DNA from: Nocardiopsis trehalosi NBRC 14201
GTDB lineage: Bacteria > Actinomycetota > Actinomycetes > Streptosporangiales > Streptosporangiaceae
Reading direction: 5' to 3'
Assembly (NCBI RefSeq): GCF_001552555.1
Contig: NZ_BCRK01000004.1
Location: 16,564-80,563, forward strand
DNA: 64,000 nt
Shown here: one piece after another, positions 44,496 through 51,757 of the stretch
Layout: every line of letters starts with the position of its first letter
Numbering within the stretch: position 1 is the stretch's first letter
Translations under genes and position numbers: made by a program
Notes under the pieces: model-generated
The model's database searches: none
What the model saw: the letters and a program-made list of their open reading frames with translations, nothing else
Told to the model about the DNA's origin: nothing

Positions 44496-46232
44496 ATGGC
44501 GGCACCTTCGACCCCACCGCAGTTCCTGACGCGGTTCCGTGAGCACGCCCTCCTGCGCGGCGACGCTCCCGCCATGACCTTCGTGGACTTCGAGGCGGAC
44601 GCCGCCGGCCGGGAGACCACCTGGACCTACGCCCAGGCCGACCTGCGCGCCCGCGAGATCGCCGCCGCACTGCTCGACCGGTGCGCGCCCGGCGACCCGG
44701 TCGCGCTCCTGGGCCCGCAGAGCCTCGGCTACCTCGCCGCCTTCCTCGGCTGCCTCTACGCCGGGGTGCGCGCGGTCCCGCTCTACCCGCCGCACTCGCT
44801 GCGGCCCAACGGGCGGCTGGGGGCGCTGCTGGCCGCCGCGCGGCCGGTCTGCGTCGTCACCGAGCCGCGGCAGTCCGCCGACGTGGCGGAGTTCGTCCGC
44901 GCCCTCGGCCTCGACCCGGCGCCGCCGGTGCTGGACGCCACCACGCTCGGCGCCGGCCGCGGCGCCGAGTGGACGCCGCCGGACACCGGCGACTCCACCG
45001 TCGCCTACCTCCAGTACACGTCCGGCTCGACCAGCCACCCGCGCGGGGTCCGCGTCACCCACGGCAACCTGGCGCACACCGCCGCCCACTGCGCCCGGGC
45101 GTTCGACCTCGACCCCGCCACGGCGGTGTCGGTGACCTGGCTGCCGTTCTTCCACGACTTCGGGCTGGCCAGCTCCGTCACCATCCCGCTCACCCTCGGC
45201 GGGCGGGTCGTCGCCTTCGACCCGCTGGCGTTCGTCCTGCGGCCGATGCGCTGGCCGGAGCTCATCACCCGGCACCGGGGCACGTTCGTGCCCGGCCCCG
45301 ACTTCGCGCTGCGGATGTGCTCCGACGCCGCCGCCCAGGCGCCCGCCGAGGAGCTCGCCGGGCTCGACCTGTCGTCGGTCACCGCGCTGGTCAACGGCAG
45401 CGAGCCGGTGCGCGAGGAGAGCCTGCGCGCGTTCACCGCCGCGTTCGCCCCGCACGGGTTCTCCCCGGCCGCGCACGCACCCGCCTACGGCCTGGCCGAG
45501 GCCACCATCATGGTGACGGCCACCCCCACCGGCACCGAGCCGCGCGTGTTCGCGTGCGACCGGCGGGAGCTGGCCAAGGGCCAGGCGGTGCCGGCCGCCG
45601 ACCCCCGCTCCGCCGCCGCGCGCGTCGTCGTGGGGTGCGGGCCCACCTGGGGCGAGCGGTGCGCGATCGTCGACCCCGACACGCGCGTCGGGCTGCCGGA
45701 CCGCCACGTCGGCGAGATCTGGGTCGACGGCCCCGTCGTCGCCGACGGCTACGAGCACCACCCCGGCCTGTCGGCCGACGTCTTCGGGGCCCGCCGCGCC
45801 GACGCCCCCGACGCCGCCTGGCTGCGCACCGGCGACCTCGGGTTCCTCGACGACGGCTGCCTCTACGTGGTGGGCCGGCTCAAGGACCTGGTCATCGTCG
45901 ACGGACGCAACCACCACCCGGTGGACATCGAGGCCACCGTCGAGGCCGCCGCCGGGGGGATGCTGCGGCGGGGCCACGTCGCCGCCGTCCCGGTCGACAC
46001 CGGCGGGCGCGAGCGGCTCATCGTGATCGCCGAGCGCGCCACCGGCCCCGCGTTCGACCGCGACACCTCCCTGCGGCTGCGCACCCGGGTGCGCGGGGCG
46101 CTCGCCGAACAGCACGGCATCGCGCTGCACGACCTGGTGCTGGTGCGCAGGGGAGCGCTCCCGAAGACCTCCAGCGGCAAGCTCCAGCGCTCACTGGCCC
46201 GCGACCGGTACCGGGCGGGGGAGTACGGGTGA
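44496..46232 (+). CDS. Fatty acyl-AMP ligase (FAAL, FadD-type)
   Basis: A 578-residue adenylate-forming enzyme that activates a fatty acid and transfers it to a carrier protein. The AMP-binding loop YLQYTSGSTSHPRGV, the LPFFHDFGL segment, the YGLAEAT motif and the hinge GRLKDLVIVDGRNHHPVDIE are all present. The RNHHP stretch and overall likeness to mycobacterial FadD partners of Pks enzymes point to a FAAL rather than an acyl-CoA ligase. ATG 44496 has AAAGGACG upstream. It is third in the locus, 197 bases after the PKS, and should supply the starter acid to the discrete carrier protein. Confidence 0.87.
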   Translation: MAAPSTPPQFLTRFREHALLRGDAPAMTFVDFEADAAGRETTWTYAQADLRAREIAAALLDRCAPGDPVALLGPQSLGYLAAFLGCLYAGVRAVPLYPPHSLRPNGRLGALLAAARPVCVVTEPRQSADVAEFVRALGLDPAPPVLDATTLGAGRGAEWTPPDTGDSTVAYLQYTSGSTSHPRGVRVTHGNLAHTAAHCARAFDLDPATAVSVTWLPFFHDFGLASSVTIPLTLGGRVVAFDPLAFVLRPMRWPELITRHRGTFVPGPDFALRMCSDAAAQAPAEELAGLDLSSVTALVNGSEPVREESLRAFTAAFAPHGFSPAAHAPAYGLAEATIMVTATPTGTEPRVFACDRRELAKGQAVPAADPRSAAARVVVGCGPTWGERCAIVDPDTRVGLPDRHVGEIWVDGPVVADGYEHHPGLSADVFGARRADAPDAAWLRTGDLGFLDDGCLYVVGRLKDLVIVDGRNHHPVDIEATVEAAAGGMLRRGHVAAVPVDTGGRERLIVIAERATGPAFDRDTSLRLRTRVRGALAEQHGIALHDLVLVRRGALPKTSSGKLQRSLARDRYRAGEYG

Positions 46233-46287
46233 GGCGCGTGCGCCGCGGCCGGCCGGGGGGCGGCCGCGGGAAACCCGGTGCGTGATC

Positions 46288-46312
46288 GCTTGGACGCGGA
46301 GCGCACGGGTAG
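46288..46312 (+). promoter_or_regulatory. SigB-like stress promoter of the manganese catalase gene
   Basis: GCTTG (46288-46292), then 14 bases, then GGGTAG (46307-46312) matches the actinobacterial SigB-type pattern G-N2-T-N14-16-GGGTA. It lies 76 bases before the ATG. Confidence 0.5.
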
Positions 46313-46388
46313 CCGCAACCAGCACGCGTCCGACCGCTCTCCCGACGCCGCGATCTCCGCGGCGGAGCGCGGACGGTGAGGAGGCTCC

Positions 46389-47279
46389 ATGTTCCGCCAC
46401 ACCAAGCGGCTGCAGTTCGAGGCGAAGCCGGAGAAGCCCGACGCGCTGTACGCCATGAAGCTGCAGGAGCTGATCGGCGGCGCCTACGGCGAGATGACCG
46501 TGACCATGCAGTACTTGTTCCAGGGGTGGAACTGCCGCGTCGAAGGCAAGTACAAGGACATGATCATGGACATCGCGACCGAGGAGATCGGGCACGTCGA
46601 GATGCTCGCCACCATGGTCGCGCGGCTGCTGGAGGGGGCGCCGGCCGACGTCACCGCCAAGGCCGTCAAGGACCCGGCCACGGCGGCGGTGATCGGCGGG
46701 ATGAACCCGCAGCAGGCGATCGTGGGCGGCGGGGGAGCGGTGCTGGCCGACAGCGCCGGCTACCCGTGGAACGGCAAGTTCATCGTGGCCAGCGGCAACC
46801 TGATGGCCGACTTCCGCGCGAACGTCGCCGCCGAGGCCCAGGGCCGGCTCCAGACGGCGCGGCTGTACAACATGACCGACGACCCCGGCGTCAAGGCCAT
46901 GCTCCAGTTCAACCTGGCGCGCGACACGGTGCACCAGAACCAGTGGCTGGCGGCGATCGAGCAGCTGCAGGAGGACGGCCTCGAAGGGCCGATCGTGCCC
47001 ACGGCGCTGTTCGACGAGGAGGACCAGACCCACTCCAACACCCTGTGGGGGCTGTCCGACGGGCCGGCGGGCGCCGACGGCAAGTGGGGGCACGGTCCGG
47101 CGCCCGACGGCCGGCACGAGTTCCACTACCTCGACAACCCCGAGCCGCTGGGCGGCCCGGGGTCGGCGCCGCCGCCCGACCCGGCCCTGTACGGGACGTT
47201 CGCCGGCCCGGGCGGCGAGGGGTCGGCCAAGGGGCCCGACAAGAGCGTCGGCGACAAGATCAAGGACGTGTTCGAGTAG
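46389..47279 (+). CDS. katN: Manganese catalase
   Basis: A 296-residue dimanganese catalase that breaks down hydrogen peroxide. The opening FRHTKRLQFEAKPEKPDALYA, the first metal helix LQELIGGAYGEMTVTMQYLFQGW (Glu ligands), IATEEIGHVEMLATM (Glu and His ligands) and LARDTVHQNQWLAAIEQL with its His and Glu are all intact. The C-terminus is a Gly/Pro-rich tail. ATG 46389 follows GAGGAGG. It is monocistronic, preceded by a SigB-like promoter, which fits the stress- and sporulation-linked expression known for the family. Confidence 0.92.
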   Translation: MFRHTKRLQFEAKPEKPDALYAMKLQELIGGAYGEMTVTMQYLFQGWNCRVEGKYKDMIMDIATEEIGHVEMLATMVARLLEGAPADVTAKAVKDPATAAVIGGMNPQQAIVGGGGAVLADSAGYPWNGKFIVASGNLMADFRANVAAEAQGRLQTARLYNMTDDPGVKAMLQFNLARDTVHQNQWLAAIEQLQEDGLEGPIVPTALFDEEDQTHSNTLWGLSDGPAGADGKWGHGPAPDGRHEFHYLDNPEPLGGPGSAPPPDPALYGTFAGPGGEGSAKGPDKSVGDKIKDVFE

Positions 47280-47301
47280 GCCCGTCCGCACCGGCCGTGT
47301 T

Positions 47302-47344
47302 GCGGCCCCGCCCCCCGGGAGGTAGCCCCGGGCGGCGGGGCCGC
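47302..47344. terminator. Hairpin between manganese catalase and aldo-keto reductase genes
   Basis: An 11-bp outer stem (47302-47312 with 47334-47344) encloses further C/G-rich pairing; it lies between convergent genes. Confidence 0.5.
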
Positions 47345-47356
47345 GGCGTGCGCGGG

Positions 47357-48355
47357 TCAGCGGCGGCCGTCGACCCGGGTCCCCGCCGCGCCGAACACCC
47401 AGGGGTCGGCCTCGCACTGGGTCAGGAAGTCCGCCGGGAAGCCCGCCTCGAACGCCGCCGCCGCCGACAGGCGGTCCACCGCCTCCGGTGGCAGCGCGAC
47501 GTCCACCGCGGCCAGGTTGTCGCGCAGCTGGGCGGTGTCGGAGGCGCCGACGATGGGCACCACGGCCGGCGACCGCGCCCGCAGCCACGCCAGCGCCACC
47601 TGCGCGGCGGAGGCGCCGACCTCCTCCGCCACCTCCAGCACGGCGCGGGCCGCGGCGTGCTCGCGCTCGCCCACCGAGGCCGCGTCGACCCGGGTCGGCG
47701 CCTCCGGCGCCCCTGCGCCGCTGAACTTGCCGGTCAGCACGCCGCCCGCGAGCGGCCCCCACGCGGCCAGGGTCAGCCCCGTCCCCTCCGCCATGGGCAG
47801 CAGCTCCCGCTCCACGTCGCGCTGCAGCAGGTTGTAGGGGGCCTGCACGGCGGCGAACGGCGTCCAGTCGCGCCACTCGGCCAGGGTGTTGGCGCGGGCG
47901 ACCACCCACGCCGGGGTGTCGGAGATCCCGACGTAGAGGAGCTTTCCGGCGCGCACCGCGTCGTCGAGGGCGCGCATCGTCTCCTCCACCGGGGTGTGCC
48001 GGTCCCACAGGTGCACCCAGTACAGGTCGAGGTGGTCGGTGCGCAGCCGGCGCAGGCTCTCCTCCAGCGAGCGCACCAGGTTCTTGCGGTGGTTGCCGGC
48101 CGCGTTGGGGTCGGTGCCGTCGCGCGAGAGCGTGTACTTGGAGGCGAGGACGAAGCGGTCGCGGCGGCCCTGGAGGACCTCGCCGAGGATCTGCTCGCTC
48201 TCGCCGTAGGCCGAGGCCGTGTCGACGACGTTGCCCCCGGCGTCGGCGTAGGCGTCCACCAGGCGGCGGCCCTGCGGTACGTCGCCGAACGTCATCGCGC
48301 CGAGGAACAGCTCCGCGACACGCAGTCCGGTACGGCCCAGAAGTCGGTAGCGCAT
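47357..48355 (-). CDS. Aldo-keto reductase
   Basis: A 332-residue NADPH-dependent aldo-keto reductase ((alpha/beta)8 barrel). The start YRLLGRTGLRVAELFLGAMTFG, the catalytic-tetrad Asp and Tyr in VVDTASAYGESEQILGEVL, the Lys in FVLASKYTL, and the His in HLDLYWVHLWDRHTPVEE are present. SDTAQLRDNLAAVDVALP near the end is the NADPH-binding stretch. The group resembles YajO/KCNAB-like general oxidoreductases; the physiological substrate is unknown. ATG 48355 follows an AAGGAG site. It is convergent with the catalase and divergent from the cold-shock gene. Confidence 0.9.
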   Translation of the reverse strand: MRYRLLGRTGLRVAELFLGAMTFGDVPQGRRLVDAYADAGGNVVDTASAYGESEQILGEVLQGRRDRFVLASKYTLSRDGTDPNAAGNHRKNLVRSLEESLRRLRTDHLDLYWVHLWDRHTPVEETMRALDDAVRAGKLLYVGISDTPAWVVARANTLAEWRDWTPFAAVQAPYNLLQRDVERELLPMAEGTGLTLAAWGPLAGGVLTGKFSGAGAPEAPTRVDAASVGEREHAAARAVLEVAEEVGASAAQVALAWLRARSPAVVPIVGASDTAQLRDNLAAVDVALPPEAVDRLSAAAAFEAGFPADFLTQCEADPWVFGAAGTRVDGRR

Positions 48356-48531
48356 GGGTCTCCTTGCGTCTCAGGGCCGGGCGGCGCACCGCCCGGCCGC
48401 TGCGCAGCCTAGGGCGTGCGCGCCCGCCCCGTGGCGCGCGCGGATGTGAGGCGATCCACTTCCCCCGCCGGGGGGCGTCTGGTAGCTTTGTTCGTGGGTT
48501 GCAGTCTTGATTTCGCTTGATCCCCTGTGAT

Positions 48532-48564
48532 CGCCCGCGGAGTTTTTGACCAGCGGGCGTTTTT
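48532..48564 (+). promoter_or_regulatory. Terminator-like stem-loop in the cold-shock gene leader
   Basis: A 7-bp stem CGCCCGC/GCGGGCG (48532-48538 with 48553-48559), 14-base loop, followed by TTTTT (48560-48564) lies 78 bases upstream of the cspA start. A U-run after a GC stem is rare in this genome and suggests attenuation or temperature-dependent read-through. It could instead end an upstream short RNA. Confidence 0.5.
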
Positions 48565-48642
48565 CATTGGAGAAGGTTCGCAGCACCCCCGGCCACCGCA
48601 GGGTGCGGGACCGGTTCTATCCTCGGAAATGGGGAGTTTGAC

Positions 48643-48846
48643 ATGGCGCAGGGCACCGTCAAGTGGTTCAACGGCGAAAAGGGCTTCGGCTTCATCCAGC
48701 AGGACGCCGGTGGCCCCGACGTGTTCGTGCACTACAGCAACATCGCGGGCTCGGGCTTCCGTAACCTGGAGGAGAACCAGCGCGTGGAGTTCGACATCAC
48801 GCAGGGCCCCAAGGGCCCGCAGGCCGAGAACGTCCAGGGCCTGTAA
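48643..48846 (+). CDS. cspA: Cold-shock protein, CspA family
   Basis: A 67-residue single cold-shock domain that binds single-stranded nucleic acid and acts as an RNA chaperone. RNP1 KGFGFIQQD and RNP2 VFVHYSNI are intact, and the length is standard. ATG 48643 is preceded by GGGGAGT. A leader of at least 100 bases with a terminator-like hairpin precedes it, and a strong 13-bp hairpin ends the transcript. Confidence 0.95.
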   Translation: MAQGTVKWFNGEKGFGFIQQDAGGPDVFVHYSNIAGSGFRNLEENQRVEFDITQGPKGPQAENVQGL

Positions 48847-48865
48847 CCCACGACTTCGGCTTCGC

Positions 48866-48895
48866 GGGGGCCGTCCGGGCGACCGGACGGCCCCC
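48866..48895 (+). terminator. Terminator of the cold-shock gene
   Basis: A perfect 13-bp stem (48866-48878 with 48883-48895), GCGA tetraloop, then a T-richer tail. Confidence 0.75.
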
Positions 48896-48958
48896 GTTCT
48901 CGTTCCCGCCACCGTTTCCTGCGGCCGGAACCGGCCGTTCGGTACTACATTGGCGGTT

Positions 48959-49510
48959 ATGACCTCGACTCCCGAACTGCGTACCGAGCGGCTCACCATC
49001 CGCGAGTGGGACACCTCCGACGCGGCGGCCGCGCTCCCGGTCTACGGCGCCGAGGAGGTCGCCCGCTGGCTGACCCCCGAGATGCGCGCCGTCCACGACG
49101 TCGCCGCCATGCGATCCGTGCTCCAGGCGTGGATCGAGGCCCAGCCCAACCTGGTCCCGCCGGCGGGGCGGTGGGCGATCGAGCGCAACGAGGACGGCCG
49201 GCTGGTCGGCGGCCTGTCGCTGCGGCTGCTGCCGCCCTACGAGGAGGACTTCGAGCTCGGCTGGCAGCTCCGCCCCGACGCGTGGGGCAACGGCTACGCC
49301 ACCGAGGCGTCCCGCGCCCTCGTCCGGTGGGCCTTCGACCAGGGCGTCGAAGAGCTGTTCGCGGTCGCCCGCCCGAAGAACGAGCGCGCCACCGCCACCG
49401 CCCGCCGCCTCGGCATGGAGTGGGTCGGCGAGACCGAGAAGTACTACGGCCACCGGCTCCAGGTGTTCCGCATCCGCCCCTCCGACCTCAAGCGCGGCAC
49501 CGCCGGATGA
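48959..49510 (+). CDS. GNAT acetyltransferase, RimJ/RimL-like
   Basis: A 183-residue acetyltransferase of the same broad class as the gene at 11097. The start LRTERLTIREWDTSDAAAAL, the acetyl-CoA loop LGWQLRPDAWGNGYATEASRALVRWAF and the end segment NERATATARRLGMEWVGE are typical. The start is ATG 48959. The longer frame from 48527 runs through the cold-shock gene and is rejected. It is monocistronic and convergent with the SnoaL-like gene. The substrate is unknown. Confidence 0.85.
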   Translation: MTSTPELRTERLTIREWDTSDAAAALPVYGAEEVARWLTPEMRAVHDVAAMRSVLQAWIEAQPNLVPPAGRWAIERNEDGRLVGGLSLRLLPPYEEDFELGWQLRPDAWGNGYATEASRALVRWAFDQGVEELFAVARPKNERATATARRLGMEWVGETEKYYGHRLQVFRIRPSDLKRGTAG

Positions 49511-49535
49511 CCCGGCCGGCCGCGCGGAACGCCCC

Positions 49536-49973
49536 CTAGCCCCCCGAGGGCGCCACCGCGCCCAGCGCCAGCATCAGCGCGAGGTTGTCGCCCTGGGGCC
49601 AGTAGGCGCAGAACCGGCCGCCGCGCAGCCGGAACAGGTCGGTGCCGGGGTAGCGCACCACGGTGCCCGGCGCGGCGGTCGCCCCCGGGATCCCCCCGCG
49701 GTAGGCGCCGGTGAACGTCCAGCGGGCGGCGAGCAGCCCGCCGTCGGCCACCGGGCCGACGTCGCACACGGTGCGTACGTCGGAGAACAGCCGGCGGGCC
49801 CGGCGCACCTGGTCGGCGATCGCCGCCGGGCCGTGGACGTCCCGGTCGCCCCAGTGGCCCACGGCGTCGTCGGTGAACAGGTCGGCGGCGATCCGGTCGA
49901 GGTCGCCCTCGGGCGCCTCCCACATGCCGGGCAGCCAGCGGGCGTACAGGGCGCGGGCGTCGTCGTCGGTCAT
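49536..49973 (-). CDS. SnoaL-like (NTF2-fold) protein
   Basis: A 145-residue protein of the SnoaL/ester-cyclase-like NTF2 fold. LYARWLPGMWEAPEGDLDRIAADLFTDDAV is the opening helix pair. VHGPAAIADQVRRARRLFSDV and VRYPGTDLFRLRGGRFCAYWPQGDNLALM match the polyketide-cyclase-like family. Members range from cyclases to hydrolases and binding proteins; nothing nearby shows which applies. ATG 49973 is the natural start. It is followed in the same direction by no other gene before 49510. Confidence 0.72.
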   Translation of the reverse strand: MTDDDARALYARWLPGMWEAPEGDLDRIAADLFTDDAVGHWGDRDVHGPAAIADQVRRARRLFSDVRTVCDVGPVADGGLLAARWTFTGAYRGGIPGATAAPGTVVRYPGTDLFRLRGGRFCAYWPQGDNLALMLALGAVAPSGG

Positions 49974-50031
49974 GGCCCCGGTCCTACCCGCCGGGGCGGG
50001 GCGGCACTCCGCCCGTCCGGACGGGTGCGGG

Positions 50032-50880
50032 TCAGGGCTTGACGGCGACCCCCGCGTGCTCCCACATGCGCTGCTCGGGGTCGGCGGGGCGCGCCAGGGG
50101 GGTGGTGCCGGGGACCCGCCAGGTGGCGCAGTCGACCAGTATCGGGGTGCCGCCGTCGTCGGTGGAGGGGGAGACGAGGTCGAGCCCCTCGGCGGTCGCC
50201 GCCACCTCCTCGGGGGAGCGGACGCGCCCCCACTCCGTGCCGGCCGCCAGCACCCGCTGGGTCAGCCACTCCCCGGCCTCGGGGTCGTCGGAGACGATGT
50301 GCGAGAAGATCACGGCGGACCCGGACGGCAGCCGGTCCATCAGCCGGCGCACGATGCCGAACGGGTCGTCGGCGTCGGGGATGCAGTGCAGCAGGGACAC
50401 CAGCATCACGCACACCGGCCGGTCGAGATCGAGCAGCCGCGTGGTGTCGGGGTGGTCGAGGACCGCGTCGGTGTCGCGGAGGTCGGCGGTGATCACCGTG
50501 GTGTCGGGGTTCTCGGCGAGGATCGCCCGGCCGTGCGCCAGCACGATCGGGTCGTTGTCGACGTAGACCACCCGCGCGCCGGGGCGCGCCCGCTGCGCCA
50601 CCTGGTGGGTGTTGTCGACGGTGGGCAGGCCCGCCCCGAGGTCGAGGAACTGGTCGATGCCCCGGCCCGCCACGTACTCGACGGCGCGCGCCAGGAACCG
50701 CCGGTTGTCGTGGCAGAACTGGAAGATCTCCGGCAGCTCCACCAGCATGGCGTCGATCGCCTTCCGGTCGACCTCGAAGTTGTCCTTGCCCTGGAGGACG
50801 TAGTCGTACATCCGGGCGACGCTGGGAACGGTCAGGTCGAGGTTGGGGGGGAAGGTGCCGGGGGTCTCGCGGTCTGCCAT
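50032..50880 (-). CDS. SAM-dependent methyltransferase, DUF574 type
   Basis: A 282-residue predicted methyltransferase of the actinobacteria-rich DUF574 group. The N-terminus PNLDLTVPSVARMYDYVLQGKDNFEVDR, the SAM-binding motif FLDLGAGLPTVDNTHQVAQ and VVYVDNDPIVLAHG are highly characteristic. Members are expanded in Streptomyces and relatives with unknown substrates. The start is ATG 50880 with GCGAGG at a suitable distance; a GTG four codons upstream is possible. It is monocistronic. Confidence 0.85.
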   Translation of the reverse strand: MADRETPGTFPPNLDLTVPSVARMYDYVLQGKDNFEVDRKAIDAMLVELPEIFQFCHDNRRFLARAVEYVAGRGIDQFLDLGAGLPTVDNTHQVAQRARPGARVVYVDNDPIVLAHGRAILAENPDTTVITADLRDTDAVLDHPDTTRLLDLDRPVCVMLVSLLHCIPDADDPFGIVRRLMDRLPSGSAVIFSHIVSDDPEAGEWLTQRVLAAGTEWGRVRSPEEVAATAEGLDLVSPSTDDGGTPILVDCATWRVPGTTPLARPADPEQRMWEHAGVAVKP

Positions 50881-51007
50881 GGGGAGGGCCACCTCGCGGT
50901 GTCGGTGCGGGCCGGGATGGTGGGCATCCTAACCCGGCTCGCGCGCGGAGGCACCGCCTTCACGGGACATCGGGCACCCGGCCGCCGGGCCCCGGGGGCC
51001 GCCCGCC

Positions 51008-51757
51008 TCAGCGCTCGGTGAGGCGCTCGTAGACCGGCGCCAGGGCGTCGAGCAGCCCGGCCGCCGCGTCGGGGGCGTCGACGGTGAACACGACCGGCTC
51101 CGGCCGCCCCGGCGGGGGGTCCGGCAGGGGCGGGGCCGCCCAGAACGCCGCGGGGTCGGCGGGCAGCGGGACGGGGGCGCCGTCGGGGGGCGGCAGGTCG
51201 CCGAACCCGCCGCCGTCGGCGGCGTCGCCGTCCTCCGCCGCGCCGGCCCTCCGGCGCAGCTCCGACAGGAACGCGCCGCGGTCGCGGCCGAGCCAGGCGA
51301 GCAGCAGGAACGGGTCGTCGTCCAGGGCGGCGGCGAGCACGTACAGCACGGCGGCCGCGTGCTTGCAGGGGTCGCCGTAGTCGGGGCAGGAGCAGGTCAT
51401 CGCCAGGCCGCCGAGGCCCTGGGGCAGCAGCGGCAGGCCGAGCACGTCGAAGACCCGCTCGACCTCGGGCGGCAGCTCCCCGGCGAGCAGGCGGGCGCGG
51501 AACATCGGCTGGCCGGCCAGGGCGGCGGCGGCCACCGCCCACTGGTCGTCGCCGAGCGCGGGCAGCAGCAGGGCGACCCGGTAGGGGCGCGGGCGCGAGC
51601 CCTGGACCCGCGCGGCGACCTCGCCCGCCCGGACCCGCAGGTCGGCGACCGCGCCGCGCGCGGCGAGGTCGCGGCCGCGCCGCAGCCGCCCCGGGTCGGC
51701 CCCGGACTCCAGCGCCGCCACGAACCGGCGCGACCACCACGCGCGCTCCGCGCTCAC
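51008..51757 (-). CDS. SWIM zinc-finger protein
   Basis: A 249-residue protein with a SWIM zinc finger, CxC-xn-CxH, visible as TCSCPDYGDPCKHAAAVLYVL. SWIM proteins of this size are regularly encoded next to bacterial SNF2 ATPases and are thought to act with them on nucleic acid. GTG 51757 overlaps the stop of the SNF2 gene by 4 bases, so translation is coupled. The C-terminal 80 residues are Pro/Asp-rich and probably disordered. Confidence 0.85.
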   Translation of the reverse strand: MSAERAWWSRRFVAALESGADPGRLRRGRDLAARGAVADLRVRAGEVAARVQGSRPRPYRVALLLPALGDDQWAVAAAALAGQPMFRARLLAGELPPEVERVFDVLGLPLLPQGLGGLAMTCSCPDYGDPCKHAAAVLYVLAAALDDDPFLLLAWLGRDRGAFLSELRRRAGAAEDGDAADGGGFGDLPPPDGAPVPLPADPAAFWAAPPLPDPPPGRPEPVVFTVDAPDAAAGLLDALAPVYERLTER

